DNA from: an uncultured Fretibacterium sp.
GTDB lineage: Bacteria; Synergistota; Synergistia; Synergistales; Aminobacteriaceae
Direction: 5' to 3'
Length of the DNA: 31,824 bases
Assembly (NCBI GenBank): GCA_937911045.1
Contig: CALEPX010000085.1
Span: 1-31,824 of the forward strand
The position numbers and the translations under genes were made by a program. Positions within the stretch are counted from its first letter, which is position 1, and each line of letters opens with the position of its first letter. The notes below the pieces were generated by a model. That model was not told the origin of the DNA. It was given only the letters and a program-made list of their open reading frames with translations, and searched no databases. This document shows positions 1 to 8,856 of this stretch, in pieces.

Positions 1-651
1 CGAGATACACGCCGTGCCTTTCACGATTCCGGAAGCACCCGGTCCAGCTTCTGTTAAGCCAATGTGCATCGGGAAATCCGGATAATTTTTCGCGATTAAC
101 TCGTTAGCTTTCACGCATTCACGAACGTTGCTGGATTTTGCGCTGAGAATCATGTTCTCGAATTTCGCGCCGAGTAATAATTCCGCCTGTTCACGAACTG
201 CTATGAATAACGCCTTAGCCCTGTCGCCCTGAGCCTGTTCGAGTTGTGCCTGAGAGATTGAGCCGCCGTTTGCTCCGATTCGAATCACAACTCCGAGATT
301 TTTCGCAAGTGTGATAACGTCGTGTAATTTGTGTAAAGGCATATTTCCCGGATTGATTCTGATTGCACGACAGCCGGCCTCCATCGCAGCAATCGCAATC
401 GCTGGATCAAAATGTATATCCGCCATCAAAGTCAGTCTGGAATTTTCGAGCAGGAATTTCAGGTCTTGAGCAAGATTTTTGTCGGGAAGAGCTACACGCG
501 CCAATTCGCAGCCGTAATTACGCAAACTCTCGCATTGATTAACACAGCCCTCGTGATCTTTCAAAGCAACTTTCAGCATTGATTCAACACGAACCGGAGA
601 ATCACCGCCAATCGTGAGATTATTGATTCGTACCTGTAATTTGCTAAACAT
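1..651 (-). CDS. ispG: 4-hydroxy-3-methylbut-2-enyl diphosphate synthase, N-terminal part (runs off left edge)
   Basis: IspG (GcpE) is the iron-sulfur enzyme of the MEP isoprenoid pathway that converts methylerythritol cyclodiphosphate to HMBPP in the cytosol. My translation of the minus strand from the ATG at 651 stays open for 217 codons to base 1. It shows family features of the N-terminal TIM barrel: VRVESMLK near the start, LMADIHFDP, AIRINPGN and VIRIGANGGS. The C-terminal [4Fe-4S] domain, with its CxxC and later Cys, lies beyond the window, so completeness cannot be judged. The start lies 5 bases after the rseP stop and has no strong Shine-Dalgarno, so it is probably translated from the same mRNA as rseP. 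Close family members are hard to confuse with anything else. Confidence 0.93.
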   Translation of the reverse strand, partial: MFSKLQVRINNLTIGGDSPVRVESMLKVALKDHEGCVNQCESLRNYGCELARVALPDKNLAQDLKFLLENSRLTLMADIHFDPAIAIAAMEAGCRAIRINPGNMPLHKLHDVITLAKNLGVVIRIGANGGSISQAQLEQAQGDRAKALFIAVREQAELLLGAKFENMILSAKSSNVRECVKANELIAKNYPDFPMHIGLTEAGPGASGIVKGTACIS

Positions 652-656
652 GATTA

Positions 657-1700
657 TTAATGCGTGAGGAAAATATTATAAACGTCATGACACGTTATGA
701 GAATCATGAGCGAGATTAACAGAACAAAGCCAGCCGTGTGAATCCAATTTTCGACGCGCTCCGGCAATCTTCGGCGCAAAATCATCTCAAGTAACACGAA
801 CAGGATTCTGCCACCGTCAAGCGCAGGAATCGGGAATAAATTCAGCAGCCCAAGATTCAGCGCAATCATTGAGATAAACATAACGAAGCTCCAGAATCCC
901 GAACTCATCGCCTGACCGGACATTGACGCAATGCCAACAGGTCCTGTAACGTCAATTTCGCGCGCGCCTCGGATCAGATCCGCAATTCCACGAAGCATCA
1001 AGACCGTAGCACGATACGTGAATGAGCCGGAATTTTTTATAGCGTCAATCAGCCCGAATTTTTCGAGAGCAGGTGAAATTCCCAGCATGTATCTCGAATA
1101 TTCAGAACTGAACGGTACTGTCAGATTTACGTTTATGATTTCGTTTTCGCGTTTGATTTCGAGAGTGAGCGATTCGTTTTTCTGGGCTTCGAGCTGCAAA
1201 GTCTCCTGCATTTCGCGCCAGACTTTCACCTGAACGCCGTTGATCTTGAGAATTTCGTCGCCGATTTTCAAGCCAGCTTTTTCTGACGGGAAGTTTTGCA
1301 TGATTTCGCCGATTTTAGTGCTTTGCATGTTCAGAACGCCGTGACCGTACAAGAACGCAGCCATCAAGATTATCGCAAGAATTATGTTGAATAACGAGCC
1401 GTTGAGCAAAATCAGGAATCTTTTCCAAGATGATTGCTCGTTGAAGCCCATTCCCGGAATTATAATTTCGCCGTCTTCATCTTCGCCCATGCCCGCGAGT
1501 CTGCAAAAGCCCCCGATTGGCAAAATTCTCAGAGACCATAGCGTATTTTTGCTGCGATGCTGAACAAGAGCTTTTCCCATTCCGAAAGCAAATTCGTGAA
1601 CTTGTACTCCAAGAATTTTCGCGGTGATGTAATGCCCAAATTCGTGTACGATTACGCAAATTGCGATTACGATTATGAACGCAATAATACTGGTTATCAT
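657..1700 (-). CDS. rseP: RIP/site-2 zinc metalloprotease RseP
   Basis: This is an intramembrane zinc protease that cleaves transmembrane anchors such as anti-sigma factors. The 347-residue product has HEFGH at residues 19-23 in the first membrane helix (the zinc-binding HExxH), a PDZ-like domain at about 125-195 with GLKIGDEILKING, and NLFPIPALDGG at 287-297, whose Asp295 supplies the third metal ligand. C-terminal helices follow at about 265-300 and 322-342. A GGAGG at 1714-1718 sits a good distance before the ATG at 1700. It follows dnaB by 56 bases and precedes ispG by 5. Many bacteria have dxr next to rseP; here dnaB takes that place. With a single PDZ it resembles the shorter, non-enterobacterial form. 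The substrate is unknown. Confidence 0.95.
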   Translation of the reverse strand: MITSIIAFIIVIAICVIVHEFGHYITAKILGVQVHEFAFGMGKALVQHRSKNTLWSLRILPIGGFCRLAGMGEDEDGEIIIPGMGFNEQSSWKRFLILLNGSLFNIILAIILMAAFLYGHGVLNMQSTKIGEIMQNFPSEKAGLKIGDEILKINGVQVKVWREMQETLQLEAQKNESLTLEIKRENEIINVNLTVPFSSEYSRYMLGISPALEKFGLIDAIKNSGSFTYRATVLMLRGIADLIRGAREIDVTGPVGIASMSGQAMSSGFWSFVMFISMIALNLGLLNLFPIPALDGGRILFVLLEMILRRRLPERVENWIHTAGFVLLISLMILITCHDVYNIFLTH

Positions 1701-1756
1701 AAAATTCTAAATTCCTCCGTTTGTATTTTTGTATTTGTATATGATATGTATAAATA

Positions 1757-3094
1757 TTATTCATCGGCAAATCCGAAGAATCTTGTTATCTCGCGCCTGA
1801 AACTCAAGTTGCAAGAGCCGGTTCTGCCGTTACGATTTTTTGCGACGTGAATGTCAACTTTGCTTATTTCGTCTGGCGGTGTGTCCTGGTAATAATCCTC
1901 GCGGAAAATCAATATCACTGTGTCAGCGTCCTGTTCGATTGCGCCGGAATCGCGTAAATCTGAGAGTTGCGGTTTTTTATCGACACGTTTCTCAGTTTCC
2001 CGTGATAATTGCGACAGAGCTATGACAGGGCAATCAAGTTCACGCGCTACGATTTTGAGTAATCGCGAAATTTCCGAGATTTCCTGCTGACGGTTATCGC
2101 TGCGTTTTGCTCCGGAAGTCATGAGCTGCAAATAATCCACGACAACAAGACCGAGTTCATGATAACGATTCTTGAATCTGCGGCATTTCGTGCGGAAATC
2201 CAGAATCGAAACGTCAGAGCTGTCGTTTATGTAAATATTTCGCCTTGTGACTATTCCTGCTGATTCGACAAGCATGTTCCATTCGTCGCGCCCCATCATG
2301 CCCGAGTTCATGCTGCTGATATTGACGCGTGATTCTGCCGCGAGCATTCGCTGGACGAGTTGTTCAGCGGTCATTTCAAGACTGAAGATTAATATCGGCA
2401 AATTGCTGTCATCGCCGCCGAATTGTGCAATGTTTAGTGCCAGAGCAGTTTTTCCCATTGAGGGACGTGCTGCGATTATGTTCAAGCTCCCGGGCTGGAA
2501 TCCGGAAATGATTCTGTCGAGATCGCTGAATCCCGATGGAAAAGCCGTTACTTCAGTGCTGGGGTTCTTGTAACGCTCCTCGATTTTGTGGAAAGTTGGC
2601 GTTAATAACTCGCTGATAGATCTGAAATCCGCGGTGTTTTTGTTCTGAGCTGCCTCGAAAATTATGCGTTCTGCTTCGTTTATGATCTCATTACTTTCGG
2701 TGTCGTCCTTGTAGGCGAGTTCGATGATTTTGTTTCCGGCTTCGATTAGTCTGCGTCGAGTTGCACGTTCGCGAATAATTTCTGCGTAGTACGTAGCGTT
2801 TGCAGTTGTCATTATGTTCGCGATTAATCCGGCAAAAAACGGTTGACCGCCGATTCGTTCGTAAATTCCGCGAGATTTGAACTCTTCGGAAATTGTTACG
2901 AAATCGACGGGTTTATCTGAGGCGTACATGGAGAGCATTATCTCGTAAGCAAGTTTGTTGTTGCTGTCGTAGAAATCATCTGGTCTGAGAATTTCCGCTG
3001 TGTTTCCCAGAGCATCTTTCGACAACATGCAAGCCCCAAGTACCGCACGTTCAGCTTCGAGATTTTGCGGCGGGATTCGGTTGAAATCAGGCAT
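1757..3094 (-). CDS. dnaB: Replicative DNA helicase DnaB
   Basis: DnaB is the hexameric 5'-3' helicase of the replication fork. The 445-residue protein has the usual two domains. The N-terminal DnaG-interacting domain (about 8-110) opens with PPQNLEAERAVLGACM. The RecA-like motor carries Walker A ARPSMGKT at 209-216, Walker B VVVDYLQLM with Asp320, and the SQLSRETEKR and DLRDSGAIEQDAD motifs near 361-391. Length is normal, and there is no intein in the P-loop, a common site for them. The start is 3 bases past the rplI stop, giving the widespread rplI-dnaB order. The rpsF-ssb-rpsR genes that often precede rplI are replaced here by a divergent sugar transporter. Confidence 0.97.
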   Translation of the reverse strand: MPDFNRIPPQNLEAERAVLGACMLSKDALGNTAEILRPDDFYDSNNKLAYEIMLSMYASDKPVDFVTISEEFKSRGIYERIGGQPFFAGLIANIMTTANATYYAEIIRERATRRRLIEAGNKIIELAYKDDTESNEIINEAERIIFEAAQNKNTADFRSISELLTPTFHKIEERYKNPSTEVTAFPSGFSDLDRIISGFQPGSLNIIAARPSMGKTALALNIAQFGGDDSNLPILIFSLEMTAEQLVQRMLAAESRVNISSMNSGMMGRDEWNMLVESAGIVTRRNIYINDSSDVSILDFRTKCRRFKNRYHELGLVVVDYLQLMTSGAKRSDNRQQEISEISRLLKIVARELDCPVIALSQLSRETEKRVDKKPQLSDLRDSGAIEQDADTVILIFREDYYQDTPPDEISKVDIHVAKNRNGRTGSCNLSFRREITRFFGFADE

Positions 3095-3097
3095 TGT

Positions 3098-3550
3098 TTA
3101 TTTCACGCTTGTAACGATTAGCGTCATTTCAGCCAGAACTCCGGAATATAACTTGAGCGTGAGTTTGAAATTTCCGGCGGTTTTGACAGTCTCGTCGAGT
3201 TTGATATTGCGTTTGTCGAAATTTTTGAGATTGTGCTGAGCTTCGAGTGCTTCGGCGATTTGCGTTGTAGTTATGCTGCCGAATAATTTCCCGTTGTCAC
3301 CGGCTTTGGCTTCGATTGTGACGGCTCTGTTCTGCAATTTCTTCTGAAGTTCGACGGCTTCGAGGCGTGATTTTTCGTCCAGAGCTTTTTGTTTAGCCTG
3401 CTGATTTTTCCATTCGTTGATTTTCGCGGGAGTAGCTTCGATTGCAAGTCCCTTTGGCAACAGGAAATTTCGCGCGTAACCGTCCGAGACTTCCAGCAAA
3501 CTGCCAGCTTTCCCAAGTTTTGAAACGTCATTTTTCAAGATAACTTTCAT
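3098..3550 (-). CDS. rplI: 50S ribosomal protein L9
   Basis: L9 binds 23S rRNA at the base of the L1 stalk. The 150-residue protein begins MKVILKNDVSKLGKAG, the classic N-terminal domain, continues with GYARNFLLPKGLA, a long connecting helix rich in Lys, Glu and Ala (about 45-80), and a C-terminal domain with GKLFGSIT. I chose the ATG at 3550 because AAGGAG lies 7 to 8 bases upstream and the protein then matches the family length; a start 21 bases further upstream would add seven atypical residues. It heads the minus-strand unit rplI-dnaB-rseP-ispG and diverges from the transporter that starts at 3657. Confidence 0.96.
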   Translation of the reverse strand: MKVILKNDVSKLGKAGSLLEVSDGYARNFLLPKGLAIEATPAKINEWKNQQAKQKALDEKSRLEAVELQKKLQNRAVTIEAKAGDNGKLFGSITTTQIAEALEAQHNLKNFDKRNIKLDETVKTAGNFKLTLKLYSGVLAEMTLIVTSVK

Positions 3551-3583
3551 GTGTGAAAACTCCTTCTTCAAAAATTACGCACA

Positions 3584-3616
3584 ATTATAGCGCAAGAACG
3601 AATCGTAAATTATAAT
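3584..3616. promoter_or_regulatory. Divergent promoter region between rplI and the ytfR-like gene
   Basis: Two perfect TATAAT boxes lie back to back in the 106-base divergent spacer: 3611-3616 on the plus strand (toward the transporter) and 3589-3584 on the minus strand (toward rplI). Neither has a good -35 hexamer at 16-18 bases, so these are candidate -10 elements only. The two promoters would be about 20 bases apart, so one could occlude the other. Confidence 0.35.
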
Positions 3617-3656
3617 TTGTAAAGTTAATTCGTTTTTCACGAGAGGAGATGTTATT

Positions 3657-5153
3657 TTGCAAAATATATTGGAAATGAAGGGCATTTCGATTGAATTTCC
3701 GGGTGTCAAAGCACTCGATAACGTTGATTTTTCGCTAAGGGCTGGCGAGATTCATTCGTTGCTGGGTGAGAATGGCGCGGGGAAATCGACGCTGATCAAA
3801 TGCTTAACCGGAGTTAATCGCAAAGATTCAGGGAAAATATTTCTTGACGGTCACGAAATTAATCCGACGGATCCGGGCAACGCGATTGAGCTAGGGATTT
3901 CGACGGTGTTTCAGGAAGTGAATTTGTGTCCGAACCTGAGTGTCGCTGAGAATATTTTTGCGGGCCGTCAACCGATGAAGCATGGCGGCATTAATTGGCG
4001 TGAGATAAATTCGCGGGCTTCGGAATTGATGTCGAGATTTCACTTGGATATTGACGTAACGCGCCCGTTGTCATATTACTCGACTGCGATTCAACAGATG
4101 ACTTCGATTGCCAGAGCCGTGGATATTCAAGCGAAAATATTAATTCTCGATGAGCCGACGAGTTCGCTTGATGAGAATGAAGTGCAGTTGTTATTCGAAG
4201 TTATGCGCGATTTGAAAGCTCAGGGAATGGGGATAATTTTCATAACGCATTTCCTGGATCAGATTTACGCGGTTTCGGATCGAATGACGATTTTACGCAA
4301 CGGGCATTTAATCGGCACGTATAATATCGACGAACTGACGAAATTCGAACTTGTCACGAAAATGGTCGGCAAAGATATGGACGTGATATTTAATCTCAAG
4401 CGCGCGGAAGTTGCTGATGATTCGGAATTTATGCTCAAAGCTGAACACATTGGGAACGCCTCGACGATTAATGATATTTCTGTGTCGATTAAGAAGGGCG
4501 AGTTACTCGGATTTGCCGGACTGTTGGGAAGCGGACGAACTGAGACGGCGCAAATGTTATTCGGGGTAAATCGAATCTCTCACGGAAATATTACGCTTGA
4601 AGATCACGAAATTATTCTCAAGCAACCGTTTGACGCGATAAAATTCAGGATTGCGTTTTGTCCGGAAGATCGCAAACGTGACGGAATAATCGGGGATTTG
4701 TCGATTCGTGAGAATATCATGTTAGCCGTGCAGTCTCGAAAAGGTTTCATGAAGCCGATGTCGCATCAAGAGCAAGTCGATCTCGCGAACAAGTATATAA
4801 AACTCCTGGGAATTGCTACGCCCGATTGTGAGAAAAAAGCCGGTGAATTATCCGGAGGCAATCAGCAGAAAGTGATTCTCGCACGATGGATGGCAGCTGA
4901 GCCGAAAGTTTTGATTCTTGACGAGCCTACGCGCGGAATCGATATTGGAGCAAAAGCCGAGATTCAAAGATTAATGCTCGAAATGTGCGGTTCAGGAGTT
5001 TCGGTAATATTTATCAGTTCGGAACTTGACGAGATAATCAGGTGTTCGAATCGAATTGTGATTATGCGGGACCGTGCGAAAGTTGCGGAAGTTGACGGCG
5101 CGAATTGCACTCAGAATGACATTTTGAAAATCATAGCGGAAGGAGCTGCTTAA
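3657..5153 (+). CDS. ytfR: CUT2-family sugar ABC transporter ATP-binding protein (YtfR/AraV-like)
   Basis: This cytoplasmic duplicated ATPase powers sugar import through two permease partners. The 498 residues form two nucleotide-binding domains. The first has GENGAGKST at 37-45 and LILDEPTSSLD (Asp165, Glu166). The second has a degenerate Walker A (GLLGSGRTE), an intact LSGGNQQK at about 398 and LILDEPTRGID (Asp422, Glu423). This split is normal for RbsA/MglA-type proteins. Phrases such as FPGVKALDNVDFSLR, THFLDQ, GLLGSGRTETA and FCPEDRK match E. coli YtfR as I remember it. The start is TTG: AGGAG at 3644-3648 lies 8 bases before it and no better in-frame ATG is near. It is the first gene of the cluster and the next gene starts 1 base after its stop. 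The sugar is inferred from family and context. Confidence 0.93.
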   Translation: MQNILEMKGISIEFPGVKALDNVDFSLRAGEIHSLLGENGAGKSTLIKCLTGVNRKDSGKIFLDGHEINPTDPGNAIELGISTVFQEVNLCPNLSVAENIFAGRQPMKHGGINWREINSRASELMSRFHLDIDVTRPLSYYSTAIQQMTSIARAVDIQAKILILDEPTSSLDENEVQLLFEVMRDLKAQGMGIIFITHFLDQIYAVSDRMTILRNGHLIGTYNIDELTKFELVTKMVGKDMDVIFNLKRAEVADDSEFMLKAEHIGNASTINDISVSIKKGELLGFAGLLGSGRTETAQMLFGVNRISHGNITLEDHEIILKQPFDAIKFRIAFCPEDRKRDGIIGDLSIRENIMLAVQSRKGFMKPMSHQEQVDLANKYIKLLGIATPDCEKKAGELSGGNQQKVILARWMAAEPKVLILDEPTRGIDIGAKAEIQRLMLEMCGSGVSVIFISSELDEIIRCSNRIVIMRDRAKVAEVDGANCTQNDILKIIAEGAA

Positions 5154-5154
5154 A

Positions 5155-6225
5155 TTGCGAAAGAATTTGAATCTGTCATCGATAATGCAATCGAAAGTCA
5201 CATGGGCAGTGATTGCGGAGATATTGATTTTGCTGGTATGTTTTGCGATTCGTCCGGATTTTTTCTCGATTAGTTACCAGCCATCGACGGGAATGTTGTA
5301 CGGAAGCCTGATAGATATAGTGAATCGTTCAGCAGAGATTACGATTATATCAATGGGAATGACGCTTGTTATCGCGTTGGGCGGAACGGATTTATCGGTT
5401 GGAGCTTTGGTAGCTGTTGCCGGAGCGATTGCGCTGAAATTTCTTCGATGGGACGTTCTCGAATACACAACTCCCGGAGATTACAGCGTGTGTCCGTATA
5501 TTCTGGTTTTGACAGTTCCGTTGATAATTTGCGCGTTGATGGGATTATTCAACGGATTCTTAGTTGCGAAAGGTGGCATTCAGCCGATAATTGCGACGTT
5601 AATCCTGATGGTTTGCGGTCGAGGAGTTGCGCAGATTCTCACGGACGGCAAACAATTTACGACAGGTTATTCGCCGTTCAGAGTAATCGGTCAGGGAAGC
5701 TTTATGTATTTGCCGATGCCGATAATTATCACGATTGTAGTTGTCGTAGCTGTTGCATTATTCACGCGAAAAACTGCATTCGGAGCATTTGTCGAATCAG
5801 TCGGAGTGAATCCGAGTGCGAGCAGATTATCCGGAATCAAAGCTGATCAGGTAATCTTAATCGTGTTTTTGCTCACTGGTTTGTTGTCTGGAATTGCGGG
5901 GCTGATTTATTCGAGCAGAATCATGTCGAACGATTCGAATAACGCCGGCTTGAATTTCGAGATGGACGCGATCTTGGCTGTAGTAATCGGCGGAACGAAC
6001 ATGTCTGGCGGAAAGTTCAGTATAATCGGCACGCTGGTGGGGTCGTTGATAATCCGAACGATTGTTACGTTTGTGTATTATTTCGGGATTGTTGCGGAAG
6101 CTACGATGGCGTTCAAGGCGTTGATTATAGCGGTAGTAATTGTGTTGCAGTCTGCGCCGGTTCGGGAATATTTTGCGAAACGAGCTGCAAAACGTGTGAA
6201 AGTCTCAGGAGGTGTACAGGCATGA
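5155..6225 (+). CDS. ytfT: CUT2 sugar ABC transporter permease (YtfT-like)
   Basis: This inner-membrane permease has 356 residues and about nine or ten hydrophobic segments. The family signature GMTLVIALGGTDLSVGALVAV spans about 68-88. KGGIQPIIATLILMVCGRGVAQ (loop and helix before the mid-protein) and SNNAGLNFEMDAILAVVIGG near 262-280 match YtfT of the E. coli galactofuranose transporter. The start is TTG, with AGGAG at 5141-5145 spaced 9 bases, and lies 1 base after the ATPase stop. Its stop overlaps the start of the next permease (ATGA). The two consecutive, non-identical permeases indicate a heterodimeric channel. Substrate specificity cannot be read from the sequence. Confidence 0.92.
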   Translation: MRKNLNLSSIMQSKVTWAVIAEILILLVCFAIRPDFFSISYQPSTGMLYGSLIDIVNRSAEITIISMGMTLVIALGGTDLSVGALVAVAGAIALKFLRWDVLEYTTPGDYSVCPYILVLTVPLIICALMGLFNGFLVAKGGIQPIIATLILMVCGRGVAQILTDGKQFTTGYSPFRVIGQGSFMYLPMPIIITIVVVVAVALFTRKTAFGAFVESVGVNPSASRLSGIKADQVILIVFLLTGLLSGIAGLIYSSRIMSNDSNNAGLNFEMDAILAVVIGGTNMSGGKFSIIGTLVGSLIIRTIVTFVYYFGIVAEATMAFKALIIAVVIVLQSAPVREYFAKRAAKRVKVSGGVQA

Positions 6226-7253
6226 AGAAGCAGAGTGTTTTTAGCAGGCTGACGAATCCGAAATATATTATGGTCTACGCAACGATTGGAATTTTTCTGA
6301 TTATATATGCGTTCGGAGCGTTTTTGTACGGTGACAAGGGATTTATAACTGTCAGGACGTTTGTGAATCTTTTTATTGATAACGCATACTTCGGAATTTC
6401 TGCGGTCGGAATGACTATGGTGTTAATAACCGGCGGAATTGATTTGTCGGTCGGAGCTGTAGCTTCGTTGACGGGAATGTTCATTGCGTACGGGACTACA
6501 GTTTTGGGTTTGCATCCGTTGACGTGTATATTTGCGGCGTTAGTTATGGGCGTTTCGTTGGGATTATTGATGGGTTGGGTGATTCATTACCTGAAAGTTC
6601 CTGCGTTTATAACGACGTTGACTGGAATGTTTTTTGCGCGCGGAGTTTGTTCGTTAATCAGCCGTGAATCGATTGATATACGCCATGAATTTATAGATTC
6701 GCTCGCGAGTTGGAAAATATACTTGATGAAGTACGTTGACGGGAATTGGGTGCGAATTAAGCCGATTGCGTTCATAAATTTCAACGTGATATTGTTCGTG
6801 GTCATGATAATCGTTGGCACGTTCATTTTGCAGAAGACGCGCTTTGGCAGGAATATATACGCGATTGGCGGCAATGAACAATCAGCCTCGTTAATGGGTT
6901 TGCCGGTCGGACGCACGAAGATTCTGGTTTACGGATTCAACGGATTATGTTCGGTTTTGGCTGGAATTTCTTACGCGCTGTACGTGAAGAGCGGCTGGAA
7001 TTTGTCGCTGCAGGGAGGCGAGCTTGAAGTCATAACTTGCGCTGTAATCGGCGGGACTTTATTAACCGGCGGCGTAGGCTACATGATCGGAACGTTGTTC
7101 GGAGTGTTGCTGAAATCCGTTATTCCTGCGTTGATTACGTTCAACGGAAATTTGCTCTCGTGGTGGGGAAAAATTGCTACGGGATTGCTGCTGTTGTTGT
7201 TTATTTGCATTCAGAGATTTGTCGTAACGTCGTCGAAATTCAGGAAGGCGTAA
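6222..7253 (+). CDS. yjfF: CUT2 sugar ABC transporter permease (YjfF-like)
   Basis: This is the second inner-membrane permease of the transporter, 343 residues. Seen in the sequence: DNAYFGISAVGMTMVLITGG, GGIDLSVG at 71-78, VPAFITTLTGMFFARGVC, AIGGNEQSASLMG and a C-terminal LLSWWGKIATGLLLLLFI. These match E. coli YjfF closely as I recall it, including the Trp-Trp near the C-terminus. The ATG overlaps the preceding stop by 4 bases, and an AGGAGGTG lies about 8 bases upstream, so it is translationally coupled to the YtfT-like gene. It is followed after 24 bases by araA. The pairing with a YtfT-like permease and a YtfQ-like binding protein supports the specific YtfQRT-YjfF assignment. Confidence 0.92.
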   Translation: MKKQSVFSRLTNPKYIMVYATIGIFLIIYAFGAFLYGDKGFITVRTFVNLFIDNAYFGISAVGMTMVLITGGIDLSVGAVASLTGMFIAYGTTVLGLHPLTCIFAALVMGVSLGLLMGWVIHYLKVPAFITTLTGMFFARGVCSLISRESIDIRHEFIDSLASWKIYLMKYVDGNWVRIKPIAFINFNVILFVVMIIVGTFILQKTRFGRNIYAIGGNEQSASLMGLPVGRTKILVYGFNGLCSVLAGISYALYVKSGWNLSLQGGELEVITCAVIGGTLLTGGVGYMIGTLFGVLLKSVIPALITFNGNLLSWWGKIATGLLLLLFICIQRFVVTSSKFRKA

Positions 7254-7277
7254 TATTTTTGAAAGGGAGTTGTGAAC

Positions 7278-8753
7278 ATGAATTTGAAGGATTATGAATT
7301 TTGGTTTGTAGTTGGCAGTCAGTTTTTGTACGGAAACGAGGTTCTTGAAACTGTAGCGAAACGCGCTCAGGAAATGTCGGAGAGTTTGAACGCGTCGGGG
7401 AATATTCCGTGCAGGATAATTTACAAAGTCACAGCCAAGACCAACGCTGAAATTTCGGATGTAGTTCGTGAAGCGAATCATGACGAGAAATGCGCTGGAA
7501 TTATAACTTGGTGTCACACGTTCAGCCCGTCCAAGATGTGGATAAACGGACTTTCGCAATTACAGAAGCCGTGGTGTCATTTTGCGACGCAATACAATCG
7601 CGAAATTCCCAACGAAGAGATAGACATGGACTTCATGAACCTGAATCAGGCTGCACACGGTGACAGAGAACACGGGTTCATTGGTGCGCGTTTGAGAACT
7701 CCGAGGAAAGTTATCGCGGGATTTTGGCAGGACGAGGACGTTCAGAAACGTTTAGGGAAATGGCAGCGTGCGGCTGTTGGAGCGGCGTTTTCGAAGAATC
7801 TCAAGATTATGCGTTTCGGCGATAATATGCGTGAAGTTGCTGTTACTGAGGGCGATAAAGTCGAAGTGCAAATGAAACTCGGCTGGCAGGTCAATACGTG
7901 GCCCGTCGGAAAACTTGTTGAGGAGATGAACGCTGTTACGGATTCAGAGATTGACGCTTTGATGGACGAATACAAGAAGCTTTATGATTTTGCTACGGAT
8001 AAGATCGAAACTGTTCGTTATCAGGCTCGCGAGGAAATCGCCATGAAAAAGATGTTTGATCGCGAAGGTTGCAAGGCGTTCTCAAACACGTTCCAGGATC
8101 TCTACGGAATGAAGCAGCTCCCCGGACTTGCAAGTCAGCATTTGTTAGCGACTGGCTACGGTTACGGCGGTGAGGGCGATTGGAAAGTTGCCGGCATGAC
8201 GTCTATAATCAAGTTCATGAGTGAAGGCTTGTGCGGCGGGTCTGCCTTTATGGAAGATTACACGTATCATCTTGTGAAGGGCAGCGAATATAGCTTGGGC
8301 GCGCACATGTTGGAAGTCTGTCCGTCTGTAGCAGCAGAAAGACCTCGAATCGAAGTTCACCCGTTGGGAATTGGCGATCGCGAAGATCCTGCGAGACTGG
8401 TTTTTGAAGGTCATGCTGGAAAAGCTGTCGTTGTGAGTTTGGTAGACATGGGCGGACGTTTGCGCTTGATTTGTCAGGATATTGAGTGCGTGAAGCCGAT
8501 TATGCCTATGCCGAATTTGCCCGTAGCGCGTGTAATGTGGCAAGCAATGCCCGATTTGAAGACCGGACTTGAATGCTGGATTATTTCAGGTGGAGCGCAT
8601 CACACGGTGTTATCGTACGATGTTGACGCTGAGCAAATGCACGATTGGGCGCGAATTATGGATATTGAGTTCGTGCATATTGACAAGAATACGACGGTTG
8701 AAAGCCTTGAGCATGACTTATTCCTGTCGGATATTGCGTGGAAATTGAAGTAA
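7278..8753 (+). CDS. araA: L-arabinose isomerase
   Basis: AraA interconverts L-arabinose and L-ribulose in the cytoplasm with a divalent metal. The 491-residue product begins YEFWFVVGSQFLYG and ends within normal family length (about 500). The four metal/active-site positions are present: Glu299 in GEGDW, Glu326 in MEDYTYH, His343 in AHMLEVCPS and the His pair 441-442 in GAHHTV. I chose the ATG at 7278 because GGGAG at 7265-7269 is 8 bases away; a GTG at 7272 is too close to it. The gene sits inside a transporter cluster, between the permeases and the binding protein, which points to arabinose or a related aldose as the imported sugar. No araB or araD kinase/epimerase is in the window. Confidence 0.96.
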   Translation: MNLKDYEFWFVVGSQFLYGNEVLETVAKRAQEMSESLNASGNIPCRIIYKVTAKTNAEISDVVREANHDEKCAGIITWCHTFSPSKMWINGLSQLQKPWCHFATQYNREIPNEEIDMDFMNLNQAAHGDREHGFIGARLRTPRKVIAGFWQDEDVQKRLGKWQRAAVGAAFSKNLKIMRFGDNMREVAVTEGDKVEVQMKLGWQVNTWPVGKLVEEMNAVTDSEIDALMDEYKKLYDFATDKIETVRYQAREEIAMKKMFDREGCKAFSNTFQDLYGMKQLPGLASQHLLATGYGYGGEGDWKVAGMTSIIKFMSEGLCGGSAFMEDYTYHLVKGSEYSLGAHMLEVCPSVAAERPRIEVHPLGIGDREDPARLVFEGHAGKAVVVSLVDMGGRLRLICQDIECVKPIMPMPNLPVARVMWQAMPDLKTGLECWIISGGAHHTVLSYDVDAEQMHDWARIMDIEFVHIDKNTTVESLEHDLFLSDIAWKLK

Positions 8754-8789
8754 GCGCGTATTACGTACTCAAAAATCGGTATTTACATT

Positions 8790-8818
8790 TTGCCGGAAGT
8801 TTTTCTCGCGTGTAAAAT
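8790..8818 (+). promoter_or_regulatory. Candidate sigma-70 promoter for the YtfQ-like binding protein
   Basis: TTGCCG at 8790-8795 and TAAAAT at 8813-8818 are separated by exactly 17 bases, about 30 bases before the start codon. The hexamers match consensus at 4 of 6 and 5 of 6 positions. A separate promoter for the binding protein would let it be made in excess over the membrane subunits. No clear terminator precedes it, so read-through from araA is also likely. Confidence 0.45.
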
Positions 8819-8856
8819 TTATGTAGAATTTGATATTTTCTGGAGGTATCATGTTT

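Noticed and set aside
7062..7559. Long antisense reading frames, such as one of 165 codons opposite the yjfF-like gene and araA
   Set aside because: They mirror strongly coding plus-strand genes, have no ribosome-binding site and show no recognisable motif.
8754..8789. Terminator hairpin after araA around GCGCGTATTACGTAC
   Set aside because: Only a three-base palindromic arm could be formed and no T-run follows.
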